A DNA stretch of 43,287 nt from a virus. The position numbers and the translations under genes are program-made. The notes beneath the pieces are model-generated. The model was given only the letters and a program-made list of their open reading frames with translations, searched no databases and was not told the DNA's origin. Position 1 is the stretch's first letter; the number at the start of each line of letters is the position of its first letter. The stretch covers positions 1 to 43,287 of IMG/VR virus record IMGVR_UViG_3300025410_000035; one strand, given 5' to 3'. This document shows, piece by piece, positions 1 through 6,204 of the stretch.

Positions 1-1
1 T

Positions 2-325
2 GAAGATTCAGATTACAAAGACTACGTTCCTTTTGTGGTGAATCGTGCTTTGTCTTATCATATGGACTGTGTGTTGTATGTCAATGATTTGAACCAACAT
101 CCATCCATGGATAAGGATATGCAATATCATTATCTTCTAAATAGTATTAGGCCGATGAAACGTAAGTTCCAACCATGGCAGAAACCATCGGCAGATAAAG
201 ATATTGATTGCGTCAAAGAATACTTTGGTTACAATAACCAAAGAGCCAAAGAAGCCTTGGCTATTCTGACTAAAGAACAAATCGCTGAAATAAGAATAAA
301 AACAGATAAAGGCGGAGTGAAATGA
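2..325 (+). CDS. 62: Clamp-loader small subunit, T4 gp62-like (5' end missing)
   Basis: The frame is open from the window edge, so only the C-terminal part is present. The stretch from the conserved VVNRALSYHMDCVLY segment through HYLLNSIRPMKRKFQPWQK aligns with the middle of T4 gp62, which assembles with gp44 to load the gp45 sliding clamp onto primer-template DNA. The last codons overlap the ATG of regA (ATGA junction), the same gene order as T4 (62-regA). Assignment rests on remembered similarity plus synteny. Confidence 0.8.
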   Translation, partial: EDSDYKDYVPFVVNRALSYHMDCVLYVNDLNQHPSMDKDMQYHYLLNSIRPMKRKFQPWQKPSADKDIDCVKEYFGYNNQRAKEALAILTKEQIAEIRIKTDKGGVK

Positions 326-729
326 AAGATATTTCCAGTTTAATTGAAGTTACACTGAATGAGAAAGATGATTTCCTAAAAGTAAGAGAGACACTAACTC
401 GAATTGGTGTAGCTTCCAAAAAAGATAAAACCTTGTACCAATCTTGCCACATTCTACACAAGCAAGGTAAGTACTACATCGTGCATTTCAAAGAGTTGTT
501 TGCACTTGACGGAAAACCAACAGACATTACAGATAATGATTTGTCTCGTAGAAACGCTATTGCAAACTTGTTGCAAGACTGGGGCTTGATTGCTTTGGTA
601 AATAAAGATTCAACCAAAACACCAGAACCAATTTTCTTGTCACAGGTGAAAATCTTGTCTCATAAAGAGAAAGGTGAATGGCAATTAGTACCGAAATATA
701 ACATCGGAAATAAGACGAAAGCTGTATAA
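322..729 (+). CDS. regA: RegA translational repressor
   Basis: 135 aa against 122 in T4. Strong resemblance to T4 RegA along the whole length: FLKVRETLTRIGVA near the N-terminus, LYQSCHIL-KQGKYYIVHFKE in the middle, LLQDWGLI and LVPKYNIGN near the end. RegA binds the initiation regions of phage early mRNAs and blocks ribosome entry. It sits directly after gp62 as in T4. Its stop codon lies inside a late-promoter-like TATAAATA. Confidence 0.93.
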   Translation: MKDISSLIEVTLNEKDDFLKVRETLTRIGVASKKDKTLYQSCHILHKQGKYYIVHFKELFALDGKPTDITDNDLSRRNAIANLLQDWGLIALVNKDSTKTPEPIFLSQVKILSHKEKGEWQLVPKYNIGNKTKAV

Positions 730-732
730 ATA
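725..732 (+). promoter_or_regulatory. T4-type late promoter (TATAAATA)
   Basis: Exact match to the T4 late -10 consensus TATAAATA, overlapping the regA stop codon (TAA at 727-729). It would drive the Hsp20 gene at 892. The motif is seen; late timing is inferred from T4. Confidence 0.65.
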
Positions 733-891
733 ATTGTATCTCAGTCCCATCGGGATGGGAAAAAGGTGCTCCACCTACCTTAGGAGCGTATTAAAACGGG
801 TGTACGTCATCACCGCTGGAAAACGTAACCAGCACCAACGATATGCCTTCGGGGTATCAAAAATTTAACTTGCTTATTTAAGGAGAAAACT
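733..891 (+). other. Structured 5' leader of the Hsp20 gene
   Basis: About 160 nt without an ORF. Hairpins visible by eye: TCCCAT/ATGGGA near 748-764, GCTCC/GGAGC near 769-788, and GCTGG/CCAGC near 816-834. A strong ribosome-binding site (AAGGAG) sits about 6 nt before the ATG. Leaders of small heat-shock genes are sometimes RNA thermometers, but I see no convincing pairing that hides the AAGGAG. Confidence 0.4.
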
Positions 892-1317
892 ATGAACGAC
901 ATGTTCAACTTCCATCGCTTCGACCCTTTCACAATCGGTTTCACCGATGTTTTTGAAGAACTTGAAAAGGCTTCAAAAAAACTACAGAAAGCGGCATTCC
1001 CTCCATACAATATCAAACAGTTGTCCGAAAACGAATACGTCATTGAAATGGCTGTTGCTGGTTTTGGTAAACAAGATATTGAAGTTACTCTAGAAGGTAA
1101 CAAGCTTGTCGTTAAAGGCAACGCTAAAGAGGATGAACCAGATACTTTCATCTACAAAGGAATTGCTAACCGAAACTTCACACATGAATTCACTATTGCC
1201 GATAAGGTAGAAATTGAAAATGCCGAATTGGTAAACGGTATGTTGAAGATAGGTTTGTCTAATATGGTAAAGATGCAAGACGCCATCAAAAAGATTCCCC
1301 TATTCTCTAAAGAGTAA
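892..1317 (+). CDS. Small heat-shock protein (Hsp20/IbpA-like)
   Basis: 141 aa with an alpha-crystallin domain from about residue 35. The pattern ENEYVIEMAVAGFGKQDIEVTLEGNKLVVKG is typical of IbpA-type Hsp20, with a later strand AELVNGMLKIGL (the GxL element). These proteins hold unfolding proteins in a refoldable state. Hsp20 genes occur in many marine and freshwater T4-like phages, often near regA. Start chosen for the AAGGAG upstream. Terminated by the hairpin at 1322. Confidence 0.88.
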   Translation: MNDMFNFHRFDPFTIGFTDVFEELEKASKKLQKAAFPPYNIKQLSENEYVIEMAVAGFGKQDIEVTLEGNKLVVKGNAKEDEPDTFIYKGIANRNFTHEFTIADKVEIENAELVNGMLKIGLSNMVKMQDAIKKIPLFSKE

Positions 1318-1321
1318 TAAG

Positions 1322-1349
1322 AAAAGGGTCTTGACAGACCCTTTTTTTT
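1322..1349 (+). terminator. Rho-independent terminator after Hsp20
   Basis: Perfect 10-bp stem AAAAGGGTCT/AGACCCTTTT with a TGAC loop, followed by a run of eight T. A sigma70-type promoter starts inside this hairpin. Confidence 0.88.
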
Positions 1350-1359
1350 CATGTATAAT
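1331..1359 (+). promoter_or_regulatory. Consensus sigma70 promoter nested in the terminator
   Basis: TTGACA at 1331-1336 and TATAAT at 1354-1359 with exactly 17 bp between them, a perfect consensus pair. The -35 lies in the terminator stem and loop. The predicted start (~1366) is only about 3 nt before the ATG at 1369, so the transcript may be practically leaderless. Confidence 0.75.
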
Positions 1360-1368
1360 GGTGATATT

Positions 1369-1557
1369 ATGAAAAAATTAGACTTTATTAAAATGCGAGT
1401 GGTTTCTTCAAGAGAAATTGTGTACACATTCAAACACTGGCCAACCCAAGAAATTGATGGTGTGGAGTTTTTGTCTGTCTGTAAACGTGAACCTTCACAA
1501 GAACTGACACAAGTATCACATTGGATGCGTAAAGATTCTTTGGAAAGAGTGAAATGA
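1369..1557 (+). CDS. Small hypothetical protein
   Basis: 62 aa starting MKKLDFIKMRVVSSREIVYTF. No family recognised. An in-frame ATG at 1351 lies in the -10 box and cannot be on the transcript of the nested promoter; ATG 1369 would be at the extreme 5' end of that mRNA. ATG 1393 is a further alternative. None has a clear Shine-Dalgarno sequence. The end overlaps the next gene (ATGA). Confidence 0.6.
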   Translation: MKKLDFIKMRVVSSREIVYTFKHWPTQEIDGVEFLSVCKREPSQELTQVSHWMRKDSLERVK

Positions 1558-2132
1558 TTCCACGTAAAATTGCAACCGAAGAAGATGCGAACCGGTTATA
1601 CGACCATTTTCTAGAAGATATTGTTGGTCATGACCGTTATCTGAGGTTTGGTTATGCTGCATCCGATGCTAATATAATTGACTACTTAGATAAGGCCTTT
1701 GATGAATTTGGTTTCAAGAACATGTGGTTTATTGTTGAACACGAAAACGCTGGGGTTGTTGGCTCTGTTCATGTTACTTTTTATCCACTAAGCAAAGATG
1801 GTGATTATTCTGCTGAAATGGGATTCACCGTTTCACCAGAATTTCGTGGCCAAGGTCTAGGCCAAGAGTTATTCATTCGTGGTGCAACATGGGCAATGTC
1901 TAAAGGCGCAAAGACTCTATTCACTCAATGCCTATCAGATAATAAGGTAATGCAACACATCGCCAAGAAAAATGGCATGACTGTTGTAACGATTGCACAA
2001 GGTGAAAAAGAAGCCACTATTCAGGCAACAAAAGGTAAAATTCAATCCTACTTTGATGATAAGTACTTTGATAATCTTGCGTTTGTTGATAAGGCGGTAT
2101 CTTTACAACAACAAATTTTTAAATCATTATTG

Positions 2133-2141
<9 letters not shown>
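1554..2141 (+). CDS. GNAT-family N-acetyltransferase
   Basis: 195 aa. GNAT motif A is clear: AEMGFTVSPEFRGQGLGQEL around residues 87-106, with the acetyl-CoA pyrophosphate-binding R/Q-x-x-G-x-G/A signature RGQGLG. The motif B region is CLSDNKVMQHIAKKNGM. Substrate unknown. The stop codon lies inside the first base pairs of the tRNA that follows, so CDS and tRNA share 9 nt. Confidence 0.82.
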
Positions 2142-2209
<68 letters not shown>

Positions 2210-2226
2210 TTTTGAAGGAGTATATT

Positions 2227-2448
2227 ATGGATATGGATGTAGCAGCAGAAGTGCTTGCAGGTAGTATTTTGACTGGGTTATCTCTTATTATTTTTGTATC
2301 TACTGTTGTAGTAATTAACAACATCATACACCGATACTGGAAGCCAATTCAGATGTTTAAGTTCTTAGAGTACCCACCATCGGTACCGGAAGAATCAAAA
2401 ATTACCCAAAGTAACGACACTATCACCACGATTAAAAATAACAATTAG
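2227..2448 (+). CDS. Small single-pass membrane protein
   Basis: 73 aa. The ATG at 2227 follows AAGGAG by 5 nt. One long hydrophobic segment (about residues 9-33, GSILTGLSLIIFVSTVVVINNII) is followed by a basic/aromatic HRYWKP and a polar Asn/Thr-rich tail. No family recognised. Confidence 0.65.
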   Translation: MDMDVAAEVLAGSILTGLSLIIFVSTVVVINNIIHRYWKPIQMFKFLEYPPSVPEESKITQSNDTITTIKNNN

Positions 2449-2465
2449 ACTTTTGATGAAAATAG

Positions 2466-2474
2466 TGATATACT
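2466..2474 (+). promoter_or_regulatory. Extended -10 promoter before rubrerythrin
   Basis: TG-A-TATACT extended -10 element; a weak -35 (TTAGAC, 2445-2450) lies 18 bp upstream. Would serve the rubrerythrin-rubredoxin-dCMP deaminase genes. Confidence 0.45.
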
Positions 2475-2518
2475 ATCATAAGTAATTATTTGATTGCTAA
2501 ACTTTATAAAGGAAAAAT

Positions 2519-2968
2519 ATGTCAGTTACAATGAAAAATCTTGAGAGTGCATTGGCAGGCGAATCAATGGCTCACATCAAGTACCGTTATTTTGCTAAGT
2601 TGGCTCGTGCAGAAGGCTTTGAAGAAGTTGCAAAACACTTCGAACACACTGCTGACCAAGAAATTCTCCATGCATGGGGTCATTTAGAGTTACTAATTGG
2701 TAAACCAACAACTAAGAAATGCTTAGAACTTGCCATTGAAGGTGAGACACATGAATTCACAACCATGTATCCTGGTTTTGTTACCGATGCACAACAAGAA
2801 GGTCATCGTGCAGTAACAGAATTCCAAGAACAGGTTGACGAGTCTCAACAACATGCGGAACAATTCAAGAAAGTTCTAGAGATGGCTGAGAAACGTTTTG
2901 CTGCATTGGCTAAAGTTGAAAAACGTCATGCAGAAGCATATCAAGTTAAACTAGGAGAAATGAAATGA
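2519..2968 (+). CDS. Rubrerythrin-like diiron protein (ferritin-like domain)
   Basis: 149 aa four-helix ferritin-like domain. Candidate iron ligands are E15 in LAGES, E48-x-x-H51 in DQEILH, E76/E79 in EGETHEF and a late acidic/His helix (DESQQH). Rubrerythrins reduce peroxide using the diiron site. The usual C-terminal rubredoxin domain is missing here and is encoded by the next overlapping ORF (ATGA at 2965). AAGGAAAAAT precedes the ATG. Confidence 0.85.
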   Translation: MSVTMKNLESALAGESMAHIKYRYFAKLARAEGFEEVAKHFEHTADQEILHAWGHLELLIGKPTTKKCLELAIEGETHEFTTMYPGFVTDAQQEGHRAVTEFQEQVDESQQHAEQFKKVLEMAEKRFAALAKVEKRHAEAYQVKLGEMK

Positions 2969-3096
2969 GCGAAAGAATTTACGTTTGTGTAGTTTGTGGC
3001 CACCAATTGTCTGAAGCAGACTGGTTGAGTCTTCCTGATGAAGTCAACTGTCCAGAATGTGGTGTTTCTAAAAATGATTATGTGTTGATGGAATGA
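2965..3096 (+). CDS. Rubredoxin-like protein (separate rubrerythrin C-domain)
   Basis: 43 aa: MSERIYVCVVCGHQLSEADW, then CPECGVSKNDY. The two knuckles CVVCG (residues 8-12) and CPECG (29-33) give the four cysteines of a rubredoxin iron site, and GVSKNDY matches the end of rubrerythrin rubredoxin domains. It overlaps the ferritin-like gene by 4 nt and dCMP deaminase by 4 nt, so the three are translationally coupled. Likely electron donor to the diiron subunit. Confidence 0.82.
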   Translation: MSERIYVCVVCGHQLSEADWLSLPDEVNCPECGVSKNDYVLME

Positions 3097-3527
3097 AAGA
3101 AAAGTTTCGTAATGCGTATATGAGGGTGGCAGAGACTTTCGCAGGATTGTCTTCTGCCAGACGACTTCATGTTGGTGCCATTATTGTCAAAGATGACCGT
3201 ATCATAAGTATTGGTTATAACGGAATGCCATCCGGTTGGAACAATAATTGCGAGTTTGAATTCACTAATGAACAAACAAAAATAACAGAACTGGTAACTA
3301 AAGCTGAGGTTTTACATGCTGAAACAAATGCGATTGCAAAGTTGGCTAAATCGACCGAATCTGGTGATGGCGCTACTATGTTCGTTACCCACGCTCCTTG
3401 TTTGGACTGTGCCAAGTTGGTATATCAGAGTGGCATCAGTAACGTGTTCTATCGTGATGCTTACCGGAATGATAGTGGAATTTTATTCCTTGAAAAAGCC
3501 GGAGTTAAGGTAGAGCAGATTCGATAA
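3093..3527 (+). CDS. cd: Deoxycytidylate (dCMP) deaminase
   Basis: 144 aa. Zinc/catalytic signature HAETNA (H75-A-E77) and PCLDC (C103, C106) of the cytidine/deoxycytidylate deaminase fold, preceded by VGAIIVKDDRIISIGYNGMPSGWNN. Converts dCMP to dUMP, the substrate for thymidylate synthesis by the ThyX encoded at 40624. Equivalent to T4 gene cd. Its stop lies in a GATAAATA late-promoter-like element. Confidence 0.93.
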   Translation: MKEKFRNAYMRVAETFAGLSSARRLHVGAIIVKDDRIISIGYNGMPSGWNNNCEFEFTNEQTKITELVTKAEVLHAETNAIAKLAKSTESGDGATMFVTHAPCLDCAKLVYQSGISNVFYRDAYRNDSGILFLEKAGVKVEQIR

Positions 3528-3530
3528 ATA
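3523..3530 (+). promoter_or_regulatory. Late promoter-like GATAAATA
   Basis: One mismatch to the T4 late consensus; overlaps the dCMP deaminase stop codon, the same arrangement as at 725. Would serve the SprT-like gene. Confidence 0.45.
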
Positions 3531-3558
3531 GGTCGAGGACAACTCCTTGGAGAAACTG

Positions 3559-4095
3559 ATGCAACTAAGTATCATAAAATGTCCCGATAAAGAAAGATTT
3601 CGTCCTTTTGTGAAGCGTGCAACACACTTCTTTGCAGAAGAACTAATGACTAAAAATATGTTGGAAAACATACACTTAACCATCAAGTTTGATAAATCAC
3701 TTGAGGTTTGTGGATACGCATCTGTTGAGGAATACACATACTCTGGTAAAGCCAGAGAATTTTTGGTAGAAGTAAATCCAAATATCGGTGCAAGAGAAAT
3801 CTTGGAAACCATTGCACATGAAATGGTGCATGTCAAACAGTATGCTTACAGTGAAACCAACGAACGCCTAACCAGATGGAAAGGTGAATATATATCTGAT
3901 GATGTAGATTACTACAGTCAACCGTGGGAAATTGAAGCTTATGGTATGGCAGTAGGCCTACTTAACAAATTTGTGGTGAAAGAAAAATTGTGGGAAGTCT
4001 TTGAAGGTATTGCCAATCCAGACTCTCCAATTGAAAAGATACCTTTAGGATGGAAACGTTATGCAGAAGATTGTGTTAGTGACAGGAGGATTTGA
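3559..4095 (+). CDS. SprT-like zinc metalloprotease
   Basis: 178 aa from ATG 3559 (GGAG 6 nt upstream; an upstream in-frame TTG is less likely). The zincin motif HEMVHVKQ (H87-E88-x-x-H91) lies in an amphipathic helix, and PWEIEAY downstream is a likely third-ligand region. SprT-type phage proteins are seen in many T4-like phages; substrate unknown. The 3' end overlaps the next gene by 35 nt. Confidence 0.75.
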   Translation: MQLSIIKCPDKERFRPFVKRATHFFAEELMTKNMLENIHLTIKFDKSLEVCGYASVEEYTYSGKAREFLVEVNPNIGAREILETIAHEMVHVKQYAYSETNERLTRWKGEYISDDVDYYSQPWEIEAYGMAVGLLNKFVVKEKLWEVFEGIANPDSPIEKIPLGWKRYAEDCVSDRRI

Positions 4096-4822
4096 TCCTC
4101 TACATTCAGGTCACATTCAATATTTTAAAGAAGCCGCAAAACTCGGCGACTTATTGATTGTTGGTTTGAATAGTGATGCATGGTTAGAACGCAAAAAAGG
4201 TCGTGCGTTTATGCCTTTGAATGAACGCAAAACAATCATAGAACACCTTTCAATCCTTGATGCAGTTATCACATATAACGATGATGACAATTCAAGCAGA
4301 GCTGCAATTTTAAAAGTAAGAGAAATCTGGCCAGATGCAAGAATTATTTTTGCAAACGGTGGTGATAGAACACAATCAAATATTCCAGAAATGGATGTTG
4401 TAGATGACAACCTTGAATTTGTTTTTGGTGTAGGTGGTGAGAATAAGAAAAATTCTTCTTCATGGATTCTAAAAGAATGGAAAGCACCAAAGACTGACAG
4501 AGCTTGGGGTTACTATCGTGTTCTACATGAAGTACCTGGAATGAAAGTCAAAGAGTTGACTGTAGAACCTGGCAAATCTTTGAGTATGCAAAGACATTCA
4601 CATCGTGCTGAGTATTGGATCGTTAGTGAAGGTTGTTGTGTTGTGAATAGTATGATGAATGGTGGTTATGCATTACCTCCTCTGTTGTTAAACAAACACG
4701 ATGAATACAAAGTGCCTGTAGGTTCATGGCACCAACTAACTAATCCATTCGATCATCCTTGCAAGATTGTAGAGATACAATATGGTCTTGAATGTGATGA
4801 AGAAGATATCGAAAGAAAATAA
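4061..4822 (+). CDS. Cytidylyltransferase-like nucleotidyltransferase fused to a cupin
   Basis: 253 aa with two domains. Residues 1-140 are a HIGH-type nucleotidyltransferase (TGGFDPLHSGH, H15-x-G-H18) like the adenylyltransferase half of HldE/RfaE or glycerol-3-phosphate cytidylyltransferase. Residues 150-250 are a cupin resembling the C-terminus of mannose-6-phosphate isomerase/ManC (LSMQRHSHRAEYW, H179, H181, E184; later VPVGSWHQLTNP). This suggests a sugar-phosphate activating enzyme. ATG 4061 starts inside the SprT-like gene. Confidence 0.75.
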   Translation: MQKIVLVTGGFDPLHSGHIQYFKEAAKLGDLLIVGLNSDAWLERKKGRAFMPLNERKTIIEHLSILDAVITYNDDDNSSRAAILKVREIWPDARIIFANGGDRTQSNIPEMDVVDDNLEFVFGVGGENKKNSSSWILKEWKAPKTDRAWGYYRVLHEVPGMKVKELTVEPGKSLSMQRHSHRAEYWIVSEGCCVVNSMMNGGYALPPLLLNKHDEYKVPVGSWHQLTNPFDHPCKIVEIQYGLECDEEDIERK

Positions 4823-4825
4823 TTT

Positions 4826-4833
4826 AATAAATA
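4826..4833 (+). promoter_or_regulatory. Late promoter-like AATAAATA
   Basis: Close to the late consensus, just after the nucleotidyltransferase-cupin stop. Weak evidence alone. Confidence 0.3.
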
Positions 4834-4847
4834 TACCAAAATAGTTG

Positions 4848-4876
4848 TTGCCAAGGCTCAAAAGTTCCTATATAAT
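4848..4876 (+). promoter_or_regulatory. Sigma70-type promoter (TTGCCA-17-TATAAT)
   Basis: TTGCCA 4848-4853 and TATAAT 4871-4876, spacing 17. First of a series of near-identical promoters spread through the tRNA region. Confidence 0.72.
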
Positions 4877-4909
4877 ACAAACATTGAAAAATTTTTAGAA
4901 AGAAAATTC

Positions 4910-5035
4910 GTGTCTCTCATATCCCATAAACCCTTTTCGTTGCAACCAGAGTATCGCACAGTTACAAATAATTGTGGTGATAGCTCATGGGCGATTCAAA
5001 AAGGTGGGTTTTGTGTAGAGGGATGGGACGAATAA
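4910..5035 (+). CDS. Possible 41-aa protein
   Basis: GTG-started frame MSLISHKPFSLQPEYRTV... ending with CGDSSWAIQKGG and WDE. It lies between a good promoter (4848) and a good terminator (5063), which is the main argument for it. AGAAAG upstream is a weak Shine-Dalgarno sequence. No homology recognised; the segment could instead be an untranslated small RNA. Confidence 0.35.
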   Translation: MSLISHKPFSLQPEYRTVTNNCGDSSWAIQKGGFCVEGWDE

Positions 5036-5062
5036 CAAAGTTCTAAAAAAGATACCAAACGC

Positions 5063-5097
5063 AAAACCCTAGTCAGAGAAATCTACTAGGGTTTTTT
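5063..5097 (+). terminator. Rho-independent terminator
   Basis: AAAACCCTAGT / ACTAGGGTTTT perfect 11-bp stem with an 11-nt loop, then T6. It ends the 4848 transcript just before the tRNA array. A second small palindrome (TGTTGTTT/AAACAACA, 5101-5118) follows. Confidence 0.88.
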
Positions 5098-5124
5098 GTT
5101 TGTTGTTTTGAAACAACAAGTGTA

Positions 5125-5152
5125 TTGACAAGAATCTCGGTTCTGATACAAT
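5125..5152 (+). promoter_or_regulatory. tRNA-array promoter 1
   Basis: TTGACA 5125-5130, 16-bp spacer, TACAAT 5147-5152 with an extended TGA just upstream. Preceded by the TGTTGTTT/AAACAACA palindrome. Leads into the BoxA-like leader and the first tRNAs. Confidence 0.75.
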
Positions 5153-5159
5153 ACACACA

Positions 5160-5186
5160 TGTTCTTTAAAAATTTGTAGAGTCAAA
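5160..5186 (+). promoter_or_regulatory. BoxA-like leader element, copy 1
   Basis: TGTTCTTTAAAAATTTGTAG followed by AGTCAAA. The first 12 nt match the rRNA antitermination BoxA (E. coli TGCTCTTTAACA) except for two positions. Located right at the predicted transcription start. An exact 27-nt copy is at 6102-6128. Confidence 0.55.
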
Positions 5187-5193
5187 AAATTGT

Positions 5194-5269
5194 TCCCTGT
5201 TCGCCTAGTGGTCTAAGGCACCGGTCTTTGAAATCGGTATCATTGGTTCGAATCCAATACGGGGTGCCA
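5194..5269 (+). tRNA. tRNA-Gln (UUG)
   Basis: Anticodon loop CTTTGAA, stem CCGGT/ATCGG, T-arm ATTGG-TTCGAAT-CCAAT, G73 and encoded CCA. The 1:72 pair is an unpaired U-U, in keeping with the weak first pair of bacterial tRNA-Gln. Confidence 0.9.
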
Positions 5270-5347
5270 TATAAAAACACATTACTCTGCTGTCTTTTAC
5301 GGTGGAGAGGATTGTCTATTACGGTCCGTTAGTGTGTTTCTATATGG
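5267..5347 (+). repeat. Clamp hairpin element 1 (CCATATA...TATATGG)
   Basis: The spacer between tRNA-Gln and tRNA-Ser folds into a long stem. The 5' arm begins at the CCA of tRNA-Gln (CCATATAAAAACACATTA) and the 3' arm ends with the first GG of tRNA-Ser (TAGTGTGTTTCTATATGG), with two non-Watson-Crick positions. The enclosed ~45 nt contains the short palindrome ACGGTCCGT. Same design at 7142 and 8803. Possible RNase III or tRNA-processing signal. Confidence 0.7.
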
Positions 5348-5437
5348 AAGCGTGGTCGAGTCTGGTTTATGGCAGCAGTCTTGAAAACTGCCGGCTCAGG
5401 AATGGGTCCGTGAGTTCGAATCTCACCGCTTCCACCA
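5346..5437 (+). tRNA. tRNA-Ser (UGA)
   Basis: Class II cloverleaf: GGAAGCG/CGCTTCC, loop CTTGAAA, long variable arm, T-arm GTGAG-TTCGAAT-CTCAC, A73, CCA encoded. Confidence 0.93.
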
Positions 5438-5443
5438 AACAAC

Positions 5444-5535
5444 GGTGAGTTGGATGAGCGGTTTAAATCGGCAACCTGCTAAGTTGTTGTGTGTAGAAAT
5501 ATGCACCGTGGGTTCAAATCCCACACTCACCACCA
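5444..5535 (+). tRNA. tRNA-Ser (GCU)
   Basis: Class II cloverleaf: GGTGAGT/ACTCACC, anticodon stem GCAAC/GTTGT with loop CTGCTAA, long variable arm, T-arm GTGGG-TTCAAAT-CCCAC, A73, CCA. Confidence 0.93.
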
Positions 5536-5538
5536 AAT

Positions 5539-5630
5539 GCCTCGGTGGCTTGGTAGTCAGAGAGTCCTTATAAGACTTTTAGCGCCAGATTAGCGTTCTT
5601 GAGAAGGTTCGATTCCTTCCCGAGGTACCA
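5539..5630 (+). tRNA. Class II tRNA with apparent anticodon UAU (Leu-like body)
   Basis: GCCTCGG/CCGAGGT acceptor with G1-U72, A73 and CCA, a long variable arm (GCGC/GCGT stem) and T-arm GAAGG-TTCGATT-CCTTC are features of bacterial tRNA-Leu. Yet the 7-nt loop flanked by AGTC/GACT is CTTATAA, giving UAU (Ile, AUA) when U33 is kept. Either a Leu UAA gene with an altered loop or an odd class II Ile tRNA. Confidence 0.75.
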
Positions 5631-5645
5631 AATGAAAGTGAGATT

Positions 5646-5882
5646 ATGTGGAAAGTTTATTTGAGTGATCGTGATTGTTTTTTCAAAACATTGGATGAAG
5701 CAATGAAGTTTGCAACCAATGAAACAAACGAATTTGTAACCATCACCGATGGAACCACGGAAATTGTGGGTAAGTTTGGTGTTGATGCAGTAGAAAACAA
5801 AGTTCTACCGGATGGTGGAACATACGATTGGACTATGAGGCGTGATGAAACACACCGTAGTTCAAGGAAAAAGTTAGTGTAG
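5646..5882 (+). CDS. Hypothetical protein in the tRNA array
   Basis: 78 aa, MWKVYLSDRDCFFKTLDEAM..., small mixed alpha/beta protein with a basic C-terminus (HRSSRKKLV). AGTGAG lies 4 nt before the ATG. Flanked by tRNAs; the stop codon overlaps the first 4 nt of tRNA-Cys. No family recognised. Codon use resembles the neighbouring phage genes. Confidence 0.7.
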   Translation: MWKVYLSDRDCFFKTLDEAMKFATNETNEFVTITDGTTEIVGKFGVDAVENKVLPDGGTYDWTMRRDETHRSSRKKLV

Positions 5883-5954
5883 GCATGACCCGAATGGCTA
5901 GGGACTGGATTGCAAACTCAGTATATGCAGGTTCGACTCCTGTTGCCTACTCCA
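5879..5954 (+). tRNA. tRNA-Cys (GCA)
   Basis: GTAGGCA/TGCCTAC acceptor, loop TTGCAAA, T-arm GCAGG-TTCGACT-CCTGT, U73 as in bacterial tRNA-Cys, CCA encoded. Overlaps the preceding CDS stop by 4 nt. Confidence 0.92.
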
Positions 5955-5978
5955 AGTTGTAAAAAAACAACAAGACGG

Positions 5979-6006
5979 TTGACAAACTATCTGGTTGTGA
6001 TACAAT
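5979..6006 (+). promoter_or_regulatory. tRNA-array promoter 2
   Basis: TTGACA 5979-5984, 16-bp spacer, TACAAT 6001-6006 with upstream TGTGA. Preceded by a GTTGT/ACAAC palindrome (5956-5971), the same layout as promoters 1 and 3. Confidence 0.72.
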
Positions 6007-6065
6007 ACATTCATGTTTTGAGAAATCGAAACAAAAAACAGATGTTGTAATCATACAACAACTGG

Positions 6066-6094
6066 TTGCCAAGTAAGTGATGTTCTGATACAAT
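6066..6094 (+). promoter_or_regulatory. tRNA-array promoter 3
   Basis: TTGCCA 6066-6071, 17-bp spacer, TACAAT 6089-6094. Preceded by TGTTGT/ACAACA (6042-6059). Tandem to promoter 2, followed by the second BoxA-like leader. Confidence 0.72.
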
Positions 6095-6101
6095 ACTTAC
6101 T

Positions 6102-6128
6102 TGTTCTTTAAAAATTTGTAGAGTCAAA
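6102..6128 (+). promoter_or_regulatory. BoxA-like leader element, copy 2
   Basis: Exact 27-nt repeat of 5160-5186, beginning TGTTCTTTAAAAATT, again immediately downstream of a strong promoter and before a run of tRNAs. Confidence 0.55.
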
Positions 6129-6129
6129 T

Positions 6130-6204
6130 GCACGATTCGTCTATCGGTTAGGACGCTGCCCTTTCAAGGCGGAAAGACGAGTTCGATTCTCGTATCGTGT
6201 ACCA
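6130..6204 (+). tRNA. tRNA-Glu (UUC)
   Basis: GCACGAT/ATCGTGT, anticodon stem CTGCC/GGCGG with loop CTTTCAA, T-arm ACGAG-TTCGATT-CTCGT, A73, CCA encoded. Confidence 0.92.
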
